A stretch of DNA of 63,173 nucleotides from Caulobacterales bacterium (GTDB lineage: Bacteria; Pseudomonadota; Alphaproteobacteria; Caulobacterales; Caulobacteraceae), in contig JACPDR010000036.1 of assembly GCA_016183935.1 (NCBI GenBank), positions 1 through 63,173 of the forward strand. Reading direction: 5' to 3'. Both the position numbers and the translations under genes were made by a program. This document shows, piece by piece, positions 26,636 to 35,049 of this stretch (its first letter is position 1; each line of letters begins with the position of its first letter). The notes below the pieces were generated by a model. It did no database searches, was not told the origin of the DNA, and saw only the letters and a program-made list of their open reading frames with translations.

Positions 26636-27738
26636 CCGAGGCGTCCACCCTGTCGCGCCTGCCCGATCTGATCGCCCTCGCCGAGGAGGACTCCAGCGAG
26701 AAGCGCCGCACCCTGCTGCGGGAACTGACGGATCATTTCTTCGGCGGAACGTCGCGCAGCGCCGAAGAGGACGCCCTCTACGACGCCGTTCTGGTCAAAC
26801 TGGCCGACGACATGGAGAGCGCCGTGCGCGCCGAGTTGGCCGCGCGCTTCTCCAACGCCCCCGATGCGCCGCACACCCTGATCCGCCGCCTGGCCAATGA
26901 CGAAGCCGCCGTCGCCGGCGCGGTTCTGGCCGCCTCCCCCGTGCTCACCGACGAAGATCTGCTGGGCGTGGTGCGGCGGCACGGTCAGGACCATCTGCGC
27001 GCCGTTTCGGCCCGCCCCTCGGTGTCTGAAGCCGTCTCCGACGTCATCGTCGAGCGTGGCGACGATGAAACCCTCGGAACCCTCCTGCGCAACGACGGCG
27101 CCCGGCTGTCGCGCAAGGCCTCGGAAGCCGCCGTCGAGCGGGCCAAGGTCAACCCGGCCCTGCACGAGGCGACGGTCTCGCGGGCCAGCCTGCCGCCCGA
27201 TCTGCTGAACGACATGTATTTCGTGGTCGAGGCGCGCCTTCGGACCCGGATTCTCGAACAGAACGCCAGCATGGACCCGGCCCTGCTGGAGAGCGCCCTG
27301 GCCGCCGGTCGCGCCCGCATCGCCACCGACGACGGCGCCCTGCCCTCCGACTACGCCGAATGCTCCGCCTATGTGGAGGAGCTGAGGGCCGCTTCGCAGC
27401 TGACGCCCCAGATGCTGGCCCGCTTCCTTCGGTCCGGAGACCGTACGGGCGGCCGCACGGCTTTCCTGATCGCGCTGGCGCAGCTGGCCGACATTGATTT
27501 CCACACCGCCCGACAGATCGTCGAGCGGCGCGAGCTCGACGCCCTCGCCGTGGTCTGCAAGGCCGCCGATCTCGATCGCGCCCTGTTCCTGACCTATGCG
27601 GTGGTGCTGCTGAACGACGACGGCGACGCCATGGCCAAGGCGCACGCCTATGCGCGCATGTACGCAGAACTAAGCCGCGAGGCGGCGCTCCGGACCCTGC
27701 GCTTCTGGCGCATGCGGCGCGGGGCCCAGGCCGCCTGA
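26632..27738 (+). CDS. DUF2336 protein (first copy)
   Basis: 368 residues from a GTG overlapping the previous stop (GTGA). The all-helical, HEAT-like alphaproteobacterial DUF2336 pattern is clear: LTDHFFGG, MESAVRAELAARFSNAPDAPHTLIRRLANDEAAVAGAVL, RPSVSEAVSDVIVERGDDETL and LLRNDGARLSRKASEAAVERAK. The C-terminus ends in ALRTLRFWRMRRGAQ. The family is unassigned functionally, though the repeats suggest a protein-interaction scaffold. A diverged second copy is at 28395-29612. Confidence 0.88.
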   Translation: MTEASTLSRLPDLIALAEEDSSEKRRTLLRELTDHFFGGTSRSAEEDALYDAVLVKLADDMESAVRAELAARFSNAPDAPHTLIRRLANDEAAVAGAVLAASPVLTDEDLLGVVRRHGQDHLRAVSARPSVSEAVSDVIVERGDDETLGTLLRNDGARLSRKASEAAVERAKVNPALHEATVSRASLPPDLLNDMYFVVEARLRTRILEQNASMDPALLESALAAGRARIATDDGALPSDYAECSAYVEELRAASQLTPQMLARFLRSGDRTGGRTAFLIALAQLADIDFHTARQIVERRELDALAVVCKAADLDRALFLTYAVVLLNDDGDAMAKAHAYARMYAELSREAALRTLRFWRMRRGAQAA

Positions 27739-27751
27739 CCCGAACGCAGAA

Positions 27752-27777
27752 CGCCCGCCCCATCGCTGGGGCGGGCG
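27752..27777. terminator. bidirectional terminator between DUF2336 and mucR
   Basis: CGCCCGCCCC (27752-27761), loop ATCGCT, GGGGCGGGCG (27768-27777): perfect 10-bp stem between convergent genes. A second small hairpin with a TTCG loop (27787-27802) sits directly after the mucR stop. Confidence 0.75.
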
Positions 27778-27802
27778 CTGCAACCCGTCCTTCGGAACGG
27801 AT

Positions 27803-28234
27803 TTACTTCTTGGCGGGACGGCCGGCGCGGGCGGGTTTGCGGCCGCCCTGGCCGAGGCCCATCTGCTTGGCCAGGTCCGAACGCGCCTTGGCGTAGTTCG
27901 GCGCGACCATCGGATAGTCCTTGGGCAGGCCCCACTTGGCCCGGTATTCCTCGGGGCTCATGTTGTATTTGGTGCGCAGGTGACGCTTCAGCGACTTGAA
28001 CTTGCGGCCATCTTCCAGACAGATCAGGTAATCCGGGGTGATCGACTTGCGGATCGGAACCGCCGGCTCCTTGGGCTCGGGCTCGGGCTCGACCGCCCCG
28101 CTCGAAACCTGCGACAGCGCGGCGTGGATGCTGGAAATCAGGCCCGGCACTTCGACGGCCTGAACGTTGTTGTTGCCGACATAGGCCGACACGATGTCGG
28201 CGGTCATCTCGAGCAGTTGCGAGTTGTCTTCCAT
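27803..28234 (-). CDS. mucR: MucR/Ros family transcriptional regulator
   Basis: 143 residues from ATG at 28234 ([22 protein letters not shown]). The central part [40 protein letters not shown] is the MucR zinc-finger-like DNA-binding region, followed by [21 protein letters not shown] and a basic Lys/Arg/Pro tail. The zinc site has one Cys rather than the two of Ros, as in Caulobacter MucR proteins. In Caulobacter MucR1/2 repress cell-cycle (G1/S) genes; the same is plausible here. Palindromes upstream (28269-28299) may be autoregulatory sites. Confidence 0.92.
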   Translation of the reverse strand: MEDNSQLLEMTADIVSAYVGNNNVQAVEVPGLISSIHAALSQVSSGAVEPEPEPKEPAVPIRKSITPDYLICLEDGRKFKSLKRHLRTKYNMSPEEYRAKWGLPKDYPMVAPNYAKARSDLAKQMGLGQGGRKPARAGRPAKK

Positions 28235-28268
28235 ACGCGCGACCTCACCTTGTGATCTGATCGTTTGA

Positions 28269-28299
28269 GGCGAACGTTCGCCGCCAGCCTGTAGCTGGC
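28269..28299. promoter_or_regulatory. palindrome and hairpin upstream of mucR
   Basis: GGCGAACGTTCGCC (28269-28282) is a perfect 14-bp palindrome, directly followed by GCCAGC (28283-28288), CCTGTA-type loop, GCTGGC (28294-28299). They lie 35-65 bp before the mucR ATG, a place for an operator or a structured leader. The remainder of 28300-28394 is AT-richer and holds no gene. Confidence 0.45.
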
Positions 28300-28394
28300 T
28301 CAATAGAGACCAACCCCGATTCACGCAATAGCGTATTCGCGCCGCACACAGCAGCTGCTTACAAGACTAACGGCCTTTTACTTTAAAGCCTGAT

Positions 28395-29612
28395 TCAACG
28401 GCCGAAGTTTTCCGCCAGCGCCAGCATCGCCGCCCGCTCGGGTGCCGAATAGTCGTCGATATCGTCTTCGTCGCCGTCGCGGATCGCCCTCAGCAGGGCC
28501 GGCGTCAGGGCCGACGACAGGGACCAGTTCCAATAGCGCAGCACCGTCTGCGCCCGGTCCACCGCCAGCATGTCATAGGTGACCTGAACCCGCTCCCACG
28601 CGGGATCGGGCGTTCCGTCGGCGGCGATCTCCGGCCGGCGCATCGACCGCCACAGGCCCTGTAGATCCGACTTGGTCAGACCGGTCGCCTTGCAGAGAAT
28701 GGCCAGCGGCTCGCCCCCTGCGTCGCCGAGTATCTTGGCGCCGGTGACCGGTTTGACGCCGGACAGATAGGCGATCTCCGTCGCCACCTCGCGGGTCAGG
28801 CCGTTGACGGCGGCGGCCCCGACCGCCTCCTCGAGCCCGCCGTAGGGGCTCTTCTCCACCGCTCCGCGGTTCCGCTGCCGACGCTCGATGAACTGCAGCG
28901 CCTTGCGCGACACTGGATCCTGCCAGTTCTCTTCCGCCGCCATGGCGAAGACGTCCTCGGCCACCTCCTGCATGACCTCGCGGGAGACGGCGAACCTTTG
29001 CAGGATGGTCCGGCGGTCTTCGGGCTCGCACCACCAGAACATCACATAGGCGCCCGACGGCCTCAGTTCGGGTCGCTTCAGCAGATGACCGCACAGCCCC
29101 CGGTCGGTCCGGCTCAGGCTGACCACGCCCTCGACGGCGACCTGGCTCAGCCGCGCGGTCGTGTTCCTCAACACCGCCTCGATCACCTGGATCTCGCCAA
29201 AACTCAGCAGGGTCTCGGTGACCACCTCGGACAGGGCGCGGCGGTTGGCCATCTGGAACCGGTGCTCGACCCCGGCGTCGCGCGCACAGGCGACGAGGTC
29301 GGCGTCCGACAGCGAGGCGCACTGCTCGATCAGCAGGCCGGCGATGTCCGGCTCATCGCGCAGCAGCATGCGCGCCAGGACGTTTGGAAGCTCGGCCAGC
29401 GGAGCAAGGCGCACGGCCACCCGCTTGCGGTCCTCGGGGGACGCGAGACGCAGCATTTCGACCAGCAGATCACCGGTCACCGCCCGCTCGAACGCATTGA
29501 TCCGGCTGGTCGGCAACGAGACCACGTCGGCCAGACGCTTCAACAGCGCGTGGCGCGCGCGGAAGCCGCCTTCTGGCGCGACCTCCTCGGACGTGAGAGC
29601 GGGCTCGGACAT
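28395..29612 (-). CDS. DUF2336 protein (second copy)
   Basis: 405 residues. It shares the helical layout of the first copy: FERAVTGDLLVEMLRLASPEDRKRVAVRLAPLAELP, MLLRDEPDIAGLLIEQC, MANRRALSEVVTETLLSFGEIQVIEAVLRN and TTARLSQVAVEGVVSLSR, the DUF2336 motif set. Residues about 255-300 (GLTREVATEIAYLSGVKPVTGAKIL) correspond to AFLIALAQLADIDFHTARQIV of the first copy. The C-terminal 40 residues are extra and acidic. Function unknown. It lies 48 bp downstream of cysK on the same strand. Confidence 0.85.
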   Translation of the reverse strand: MSEPALTSEEVAPEGGFRARHALLKRLADVVSLPTSRINAFERAVTGDLLVEMLRLASPEDRKRVAVRLAPLAELPNVLARMLLRDEPDIAGLLIEQCASLSDADLVACARDAGVEHRFQMANRRALSEVVTETLLSFGEIQVIEAVLRNTTARLSQVAVEGVVSLSRTDRGLCGHLLKRPELRPSGAYVMFWWCEPEDRRTILQRFAVSREVMQEVAEDVFAMAAEENWQDPVSRKALQFIERRQRNRGAVEKSPYGGLEEAVGAAAVNGLTREVATEIAYLSGVKPVTGAKILGDAGGEPLAILCKATGLTKSDLQGLWRSMRRPEIAADGTPDPAWERVQVTYDMLAVDRAQTVLRYWNWSLSSALTPALLRAIRDGDEDDIDDYSAPERAAMLALAENFGR

Positions 29613-29660
29613 GTCGACCAGAAGGTTAAGGCCGGCCGGTTAACCGCCCGTGACGGTCGC

Positions 29661-30641
29661 CTACAGCCCTTCGAACAGCGCAGTCGACAGATAGCGTTCC
29701 GCGAAGCTGGGAATGATGGCGACGATCATCTTGCCGGCGTTGTCGGGCAGGGCCGCCTGGCGGAAGGCCGCCACCAGGGCCGCGCCGGAACTGATACCGA
29801 CCGGTATCCCCTCCAGCCGCGCCGCCTTGCGGGCCATGTCGAAGGCGTCCTCGTTGGAAACCTGCTCGACGCCGTCGATCACCGAGCGGTCGACGATCGA
29901 GGGAATGAAGCCCGCCCCGATGCCCTGGATCTTGTGCGGACCCGGCTCGCCGCCCGACAGCACGGCCGACGCCGTCGGCTCGACCGCGATCATCCGCACC
30001 GAAGCCTTGCGCGCCTTCAGCACCTGGCCGACGCCGGTGATGGTGCCGCCGGTGCCGACGCCGGAGATGACGATGTCGACCTCGCCGGCGGTGTCGTTCC
30101 AGATTTCCTCGGCGGTGGTGACCCGGTGGATGGCGGGATTGGCCGGGTTGTCGAACTGGGACGGGATGACCGCCCCCGGAGTCTTGTCGAGCAGTTCCTG
30201 CGCCGTGGCGATGGCGCCCTTCATCCCCTTCTCGGCCGGGGTCAGCACCAATTCGGCGCCCAGCAAGGCCAGCATCTTGCGGCGTTCGATCGACATGCTC
30301 TCGGGCATGACCAGGATCAGCCGGTAGCCCTTGGCGGCGGCGACGAAGGCCAGGGCGATGCCGGTGTTGCCGCTGGTCGGCTCGATCAGCACCGAGTGTG
30401 GCCCCAGCCGCCCGGCCTGTTCCAGCGCATCGATCATGGCGACGCCGATGCGGTCCTTCACCGAGCCGACCGGATTGAAGAACTCCAGCTTGGCCAGCAC
30501 CGTCGCCTTGGGTTTGTATTCCGCCGACAGCCGCGGCAGCCCGACCACCGGCGTATCGCCGATGGTGTCCAGAATGGACGGGTAAATCTTGCCGCGACCG
30601 GCTTTCAGGTGGCGGGACGGGTCATAGGCGGCGTCGGACAT
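29661..30641 (-). CDS. cysK: cysteine synthase A (O-acetylserine sulfhydrylase)
   Basis: 326 residues from ATG at 30641 ([20 protein letters not shown]). A fold-type II PLP enzyme making cysteine from O-acetylserine and sulfide. PLP Lys62 is in [13 protein letters not shown]; the substrate loop is [13 protein letters not shown]; the phosphate-binding loop is [12 protein letters not shown]; and the C-terminal SSGAALVAA is conserved. About 15-20 residues longer at the N-terminus than E. coli CysK. Divergent from fliI across 151 bp. Confidence 0.94.
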   Translation of the reverse strand: MSDAAYDPSRHLKAGRGKIYPSILDTIGDTPVVGLPRLSAEYKPKATVLAKLEFFNPVGSVKDRIGVAMIDALEQAGRLGPHSVLIEPTSGNTGIALAFVAAAKGYRLILVMPESMSIERRKMLALLGAELVLTPAEKGMKGAIATAQELLDKTPGAVIPSQFDNPANPAIHRVTTAEEIWNDTAGEVDIVISGVGTGGTITGVGQVLKARKASVRMIAVEPTASAVLSGGEPGPHKIQGIGAGFIPSIVDRSVIDGVEQVSNEDAFDMARKAARLEGIPVGISSGAALVAAFRQAALPDNAGKMIVAIIPSFAERYLSTALFEGL

Positions 30642-30746
30642 GGGGGTTCTCGCGGGATGGCGGCGGACCGACACAAGATAGGCGTTCCGTCGCCTTCGCA
30701 AAGGACTTGCGCGAAATGACGCCCGCGCCGGCCCCTTCACCGGCCG

Positions 30747-30774
30747 TTAACCACGATGCCGCATCCGTTAACGG
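30747..30774. promoter_or_regulatory. paired GTTAAC sites upstream of fliI
   Basis: CCGTTAACC (TTAA at 30747-30750) and CCGTTAACG (TTAA at 30768-30771) lie 21 bp apart and 20-45 bp before the fliI start. The first resembles a CtrA half-site (TTAACCA). Flagellar operons in Caulobacterales are CtrA-controlled, but the spacing is not the full TTAA-N7-TTAA box. Confidence 0.35.
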
Positions 30775-30792
30775 CTGTTCCAGGGGCCGTTC

Positions 30793-32011
30793 TTGCGCAA
30801 TCTCGCCGCCGCCGTCGAAGCGATCGACCCGCTGGTCGTGACCGGCAAGGTCGCGGGCGTGAACGGCCTGCTGATCGAGTCCAACGGTCGAGGGCGTCGC
30901 CCCCGGCGCCGACATCCGCATCATCGCTGCCGCCGCCAGCGTGCGCCCGACTACGGCCTGGCTCGGTCGCATCATCGACGCCTTCGGCCAGCCCATAGAC
31001 GGCAAGGGCCCTCTGCCCACCGGCCCCGCCGCCTATCCCCTCCGCGCCCCCCCGCCCCCGGCCCATTCGCGCGGCCGGGTCGGCGAGCGGCTCGATCTCG
31101 GCGTCCGCGCCATGGACGTCTTCACCACCACCTGCCGCGGCCAGCGCCTTGGTATCTTCGCGGGGTCCGGCGTCGGCAAGTCGGTGCTGCTGTCCATGCT
31201 GGCCCGGCAGGCCACCTGCGATGTCGTCGTGGTCGGCCTGATCGGCGAACGGGGCCGGGAGGTCCGCGAGTTCATCGAGGAGACGCTGGGCGAAGAGGGC
31301 CTGCGCCGCGCCATCGTCGTCGTCGCCACCTCCGACGAACCCGCCCTCAAGCGCCGCCAGGCCGCCTACATGACCATGGCCATCGCCGAATTCCTGCGCG
31401 ACCAGGACCTGGAGGTGCTGTGCCTGATGGATTCGGTCACCCGTTTCGCCATGGCCCAGCGCGAGATCGGCCTCGCCGCCGGCGAACCGCCGACCACCAA
31501 GGGCTACACGCCGACCGTCTTCACCGAACTGCCCAAGCTGCTGGAGCGCGCCGGCCCTGGTCCGGTCCGCCCCGACGGCACCACCGCCGGCCCGATCACC
31601 GCCCTGTTCACCGTGCTGGTCGACGGCGGCGACCATGACGAGCCCATCGCCGACGCGGTGCGAGGCATCCTGGACGGCCACATCGTCATGGACCGCAAGA
31701 TCGCCGAGCGCGGCCGCTTCCCGGCCATCGACGTGCTCAAGTCCGTCAGCCGCACCCTGCCCGCCTGCCAGACCCCGCCCGAGCGCGAACTGAATCGCCG
31801 CGCCCGCCAATGCCTGAGCGCCTATTCCAACATGGAAGAGCTGATCCGCATCGGCGCCTACCGCACCGGGGCCGATCCGATCGTCGACCGCGCCATCGCC
31901 CTGAACCCGGCGCTTGAAGCCTTCCTCGGCCAGGATCACCATGACGTGACGCGCCTGGCCGATTCCTTTGACCGTCTGGAAACCATTCTCAATCAGGGAA
32001 TGATCCAGTGA
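30793..32011 (+). pseudogene. fliI: flagellar export ATPase FliI with an out-of-frame 5' deletion
   Basis: The gene starts at TTG 30793 with the normal N-terminus RNLAAAVEAIDPLVVTGKV then [12 protein letters not shown]. From 30887 the homology jumps to [20 protein letters not shown] in the +1 frame and continues intact to 32011. In Caulobacter-type FliI about 40 residues of the beta-barrel domain lie between these points (the LTRLAVGAR...LLMPFGP part), so roughly 120 bp are missing and the frame is broken. The catalytic part is perfect: Walker [48 protein letters not shown] at 30941 could start a 356-residue N-terminally truncated ATPase. Motility is probably affected. Confidence 0.85.
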
Positions 32012-32024
32012 CCGGAGACGCAGC

Positions 32025-32435
32025 ATGACCGCCTGGGCCCAATCCCTGATCCGCATCTCCAACTACGAGGTCGAGACGCTGCAGAAGCGCCTCGCCGAAA
32101 TCACCGCCCGTAGAGCCTCCGCCGAGATGCGCATCGCCGTGCTCGAGGCCGAGGCCGAGATCGAACAGGCGCGCGCCCGCGACAACGCCGAGGCCGCGCT
32201 GCTGCTGCAGGCCTATCTGAACGGCTGGAAGGTCCGCAGATCCGCCGCCCTGGCCGACGTCGTCGAGATCGAGGCCGAGGAGGAGGGCGCCCGCGACGCC
32301 CTCACCGGCGCCTTCGAGGAGCTCAAGAAGTTCGAACACGTCGCCGAGACCACGCGCCTGAACCGCCTGATCGCCGCCGGCAAGCGCGAGACCGCCGCCT
32401 TCGACGAGCTGGGCCTCAGGCGTCGTGCGGGCTGA
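32025..32435 (+). CDS. fliJ: flagellar export chaperone/stalk protein FliJ
   Basis: 136 residues, 13 bp after fliI, the usual order. It is nearly all helix with coiled-coil heptads (QKRLAEITARRASAEMRIAVLEAEAEIEQA), matching alphaproteobacterial FliJ, which inserts into the FliI hexamer like the F1 gamma subunit. It has AYLNGWKVRRSAAL and ELKKFEHVAETTRLNRL as in Caulobacter. No damage is seen, in contrast to fliI. The xylanase start overlaps its last codons. Confidence 0.88.
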   Translation: MTAWAQSLIRISNYEVETLQKRLAEITARRASAEMRIAVLEAEAEIEQARARDNAEAALLLQAYLNGWKVRRSAALADVVEIEAEEEGARDALTGAFEELKKFEHVAETTRLNRLIAAGKRETAAFDELGLRRRAG

Positions 32436-33525
32436 CCCGCCCCGCCTGAACCGCCGCGCCCTTCTGGCGGCGCCAATCGCTGTCGCCGCCTGCGACCGCT
32501 TCGCCGCCGCCGAACCCGCCGCCGGTCCCCCGGTCCCGCCGCTGAAGGACATCGTCCCGGCCCCGTTCGGCGCCATCGGCATGACCTGGCAACTCGACCA
32601 GCCGGACTGGGTCGAACAGGTCCGCCGCCACTGCTCCCAACTCACGCCCGAGTGGGAACAGAAGATGGAGCGCACCCTCGGGCCGGGCTTCACCCATGAT
32701 TTCTCGGCCTCGGACCGCATGGTCGCCTTCGCCCGCGACAACGGCCTGCGCATCCACGGCCATACCCTGATCTGGTATTCGCAAGGCGGCGACGTCTTCA
32801 ACGACGACGTCCCCCGCGACCGCTTCGCCGCCGAGTTCGACCGCTACATCTCCGCCTTCGTCGGCCGTTACCGGGGCCGGGTGGCCGGCTGGGACGTGGT
32901 CAACGAGCCGGTGGCCGAGGACGGCGACGGCCTGCGCGATTGCCACTGGAGCCGCGCGCTCGGCATGGACGGCTACATGGTCCGCGCCTTCGAGCAGGCC
33001 CACGACGCTGATCCCGACGCCGTCCTGTTCTTCAACGAATACAATCTCGAGAACATCCCGGCCAAGGGCGCGACCTTCCTCAAGCTGGCCGAACACCTGC
33101 TCAAACTGGGCGCCCCGATCGGCGGCATCGGGACCCAGTCGCACCTCAACATCGAGATTCCGGCCGGACAGATCACAAGCTTCATGCGCGACGCCGCCTC
33201 GCTGGGCCTGCCCATCCACATTTCCGAGCTGGACTTCCCGATGCAGCGCGACGGCGGCCATCTGCCCGACCTGCGCTCCACCGCCGAACGCCGCGCCCAG
33301 CAGGTCGCCCGCGTCGGCGAACTGGCCGAGGCCTTCATGGCCCTGCCCGAACGCCAGCGCTACGCCTTCACCACCTGGGGCCTGCGCGACATCGACAGCT
33401 GGCTCCTCCGCGAGGAAGGCAAGAACCGCCCCGACGAGAGCCCCGTCCTCCTCGACGCCGCCGGCCGTCCCAACCCGGCGTATCAAGCCGTCGTCGACGC
33501 CTTCACCGGCCGCGCCGGGGCCTAA
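32425..33525 (+). CDS. GH10 endo-1,4-beta-xylanase, lipoprotein-like
   Basis: 366 residues from GTG at 32425. The N-terminus RLNRRALLAAPIAVAAC has an RR pair and a lipobox-like end at Cys23, so surface export is likely. GH10 signatures: RIHGHTLIWYSQ (substrate-binding His), GWDVVNEPV with acid/base Glu161, GIGTQSHLN, and nucleophile Glu269 in IHISELDFPM. YAFTTWGLRDIDSWL ends the barrel. Its start overlaps fliJ by 11 bp; a functional link to the flagellar genes is unlikely. Ends interlocked with the convergent cinA-like stop. Confidence 0.92.
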   Translation: MRADPPRLNRRALLAAPIAVAACDRFAAAEPAAGPPVPPLKDIVPAPFGAIGMTWQLDQPDWVEQVRRHCSQLTPEWEQKMERTLGPGFTHDFSASDRMVAFARDNGLRIHGHTLIWYSQGGDVFNDDVPRDRFAAEFDRYISAFVGRYRGRVAGWDVVNEPVAEDGDGLRDCHWSRALGMDGYMVRAFEQAHDADPDAVLFFNEYNLENIPAKGATFLKLAEHLLKLGAPIGGIGTQSHLNIEIPAGQITSFMRDAASLGLPIHISELDFPMQRDGGHLPDLRSTAERRAQQVARVGELAEAFMALPERQRYAFTTWGLRDIDSWLLREEGKNRPDESPVLLDAAGRPNPAYQAVVDAFTGRAGA

Positions 33526-34277
33526 ACGGCGGTCGCCACCACGCCGGCGAGTTCCAACGTCTCCAGCAGCGCCGCCGTAGCGGCCTCGACCGCCCCTTCG
33601 TCCCGACCACGCACCACCAGATTGGTCCCGATCTCTCCCACCGTCCCCGCTCCGAACGGATAGCTGCCGAAGCTGAGATCGGGGTTCGCCCGCGCCGCCG
33701 CAGAGAGGATGTCGGCCACGCTGCCCTCGCCGACGCCGGTCACGCGCACCGTCCGCGCGTGCACCACCGCGCCCGTCCTCAGGCGCGGCGCCACGTCCTC
33801 CAGCATGGCGGTCATGATCTTCGGCACCCCGGCCATGACGAACACATTGCCGATCTGGAAGCCCGGCGCATCGGTGACCGGATTGGCGATCAGCGCGCCG
33901 CCCTCGGGGATCCGCGCCATCCGCCGCCGCGGCGCGTTGAACTCGCCGGCGCCATAGCGCCGCTCCAGAATGGCCAACGCCTCCGGATGCTCCGGCAGCG
34001 CCACGCCGAACGCCGTCGCCACGGCGTCGGCGGTGATGTCGTCATGCGTCGGCCCTATGCCGCCCGTGGTGAAGACGTAGTCGTGCCCCGCCCGCAGCGC
34101 GTTCAGCGCCTCGACGATCTGCGCTTTGCGGTCCCCGACCGTCCGCGCCTCCAGCAGGTCGATCCCCAGCGCCGCCAGGAACCGCGCGATGGTGTTCAGA
34201 TTGGTGTCCTGCGTCCGTCCGGACAGCACTTCGTCGCCGATGATCAGGACGGCGGCGGTGGGGGATGCGTCGGTCAT
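33522..34277 (-). CDS. CinA-like molybdopterin-binding domain protein
   Basis: 251 residues. It has VLIIGDEVLSGRTQDTNLNTIARFL near the start, TVGDRKAQIVEAL, and FTTGGIGPTHDDITADAVA, the MoaB/Mog-fold signature. The C-terminal nicotinamide-nucleotide amidase (deamidase) domain of full CinA is absent, so this is the stand-alone N-terminal COG1058 type; its role is probably hydrolysis of damaged nucleotides or unknown. Stop codon interlocks with the xylanase stop (CTAA). Confidence 0.88.
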   Translation of the reverse strand: MTDASPTAAVLIIGDEVLSGRTQDTNLNTIARFLAALGIDLLEARTVGDRKAQIVEALNALRAGHDYVFTTGGIGPTHDDITADAVATAFGVALPEHPEALAILERRYGAGEFNAPRRRMARIPEGGALIANPVTDAPGFQIGNVFVMAGVPKIMTAMLEDVAPRLRTGAVVHARTVRVTGVGEGSVADILSAAARANPDLSFGSYPFGAGTVGEIGTNLVVRGRDEGAVEAATAALLETLELAGVVATAV

Positions 34278-34303
34278 GACGACCAGCTAGTAGACCCTCG
34301 TCC

Positions 34304-35026
34304 ATGCGCTTCAAGTCGTCTCTCGAACACGGAACCCTGATCCGCCGCTACAAGCGCTTCCTCGCCGACGTGGTGCTTGAGGACGGCCGCGAGACCACCG
34401 TCCACGTTCCCAACCCCGGCGCCATGCTCGGCCTGACCGCGCCCGGCCTGCCGGTCTGGCTGTCCCGCTCGCTCGACCCGAAGCGCAAGCTGCCGCTGAC
34501 GATGGAGGCGGTGGTCCTGCCCGACGCCGGGCCCGTCGGGGTCAACACCCTCAATCCCAACCGCATCGCCGAGGCCGCCATCCCGCGCGGCCAGATTCCG
34601 GAACTGGCCGGCTATCCGGTCCTCCGCCGCGAGGTGCGCTACGACGAGAACAGCCGTATCGACATCCTGCTGCAGAGCGACCCGGACGCCCTGCAGCGCC
34701 CCTCATGCTGGGTCGAGATCAAGAACTGCCACTTCAGCCGCACCCCGCCGCTGGCCGAATTCCCCGACTGCAACACCGTCCGCGGCGTCAAACACCTGAA
34801 GGCGCTGGAGCGGGTGGTGGAGGCCGGCGGCCGCGCCGTCATGCTGTTCATCGTCCAGCGCATGGACTGCGACTCCTTCACCACAGCCGACGACATCGAT
34901 CACGCCTACGGCCCCGCCCTGCGCGAGGCCGCGTCGCGCGGGGTTGAGGTTCTGTGCTATAGTTGCCACCTGAGCCCCGAAGCGATCCACCTCGATCGCG
35001 CCCTGCCATGGCGGCCCCACCCGTGA
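34304..35026 (+). CDS. sfsA: SfsA family protein (DNA/RNA nuclease-fold)
   Basis: 240 residues. It carries FKSSLEHGTLIRRYKRFLADVVLEDG near the start and HVPNPGAMLGLTAPGLPVWL, typical SfsA. The PD-(D/E)XK-like core is RIDILLQSDPD then WVEIKNCHFSR, with the FPDCNTVRGVKHLKALERV and MLFIVQRMDCDSFTTADDIDHAYG segments that follow in the family. E. coli SfsA affects maltose metabolism, though the fold suggests nucleic-acid binding. Ends 24 bp before the chosen map start. Confidence 0.92.
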   Translation: MRFKSSLEHGTLIRRYKRFLADVVLEDGRETTVHVPNPGAMLGLTAPGLPVWLSRSLDPKRKLPLTMEAVVLPDAGPVGVNTLNPNRIAEAAIPRGQIPELAGYPVLRREVRYDENSRIDILLQSDPDALQRPSCWVEIKNCHFSRTPPLAEFPDCNTVRGVKHLKALERVVEAGGRAVMLFIVQRMDCDSFTTADDIDHAYGPALREAASRGVEVLCYSCHLSPEAIHLDRALPWRPHP

Positions 35027-35049
35027 CCGGGCCCCGCCGAAAGAGACCG

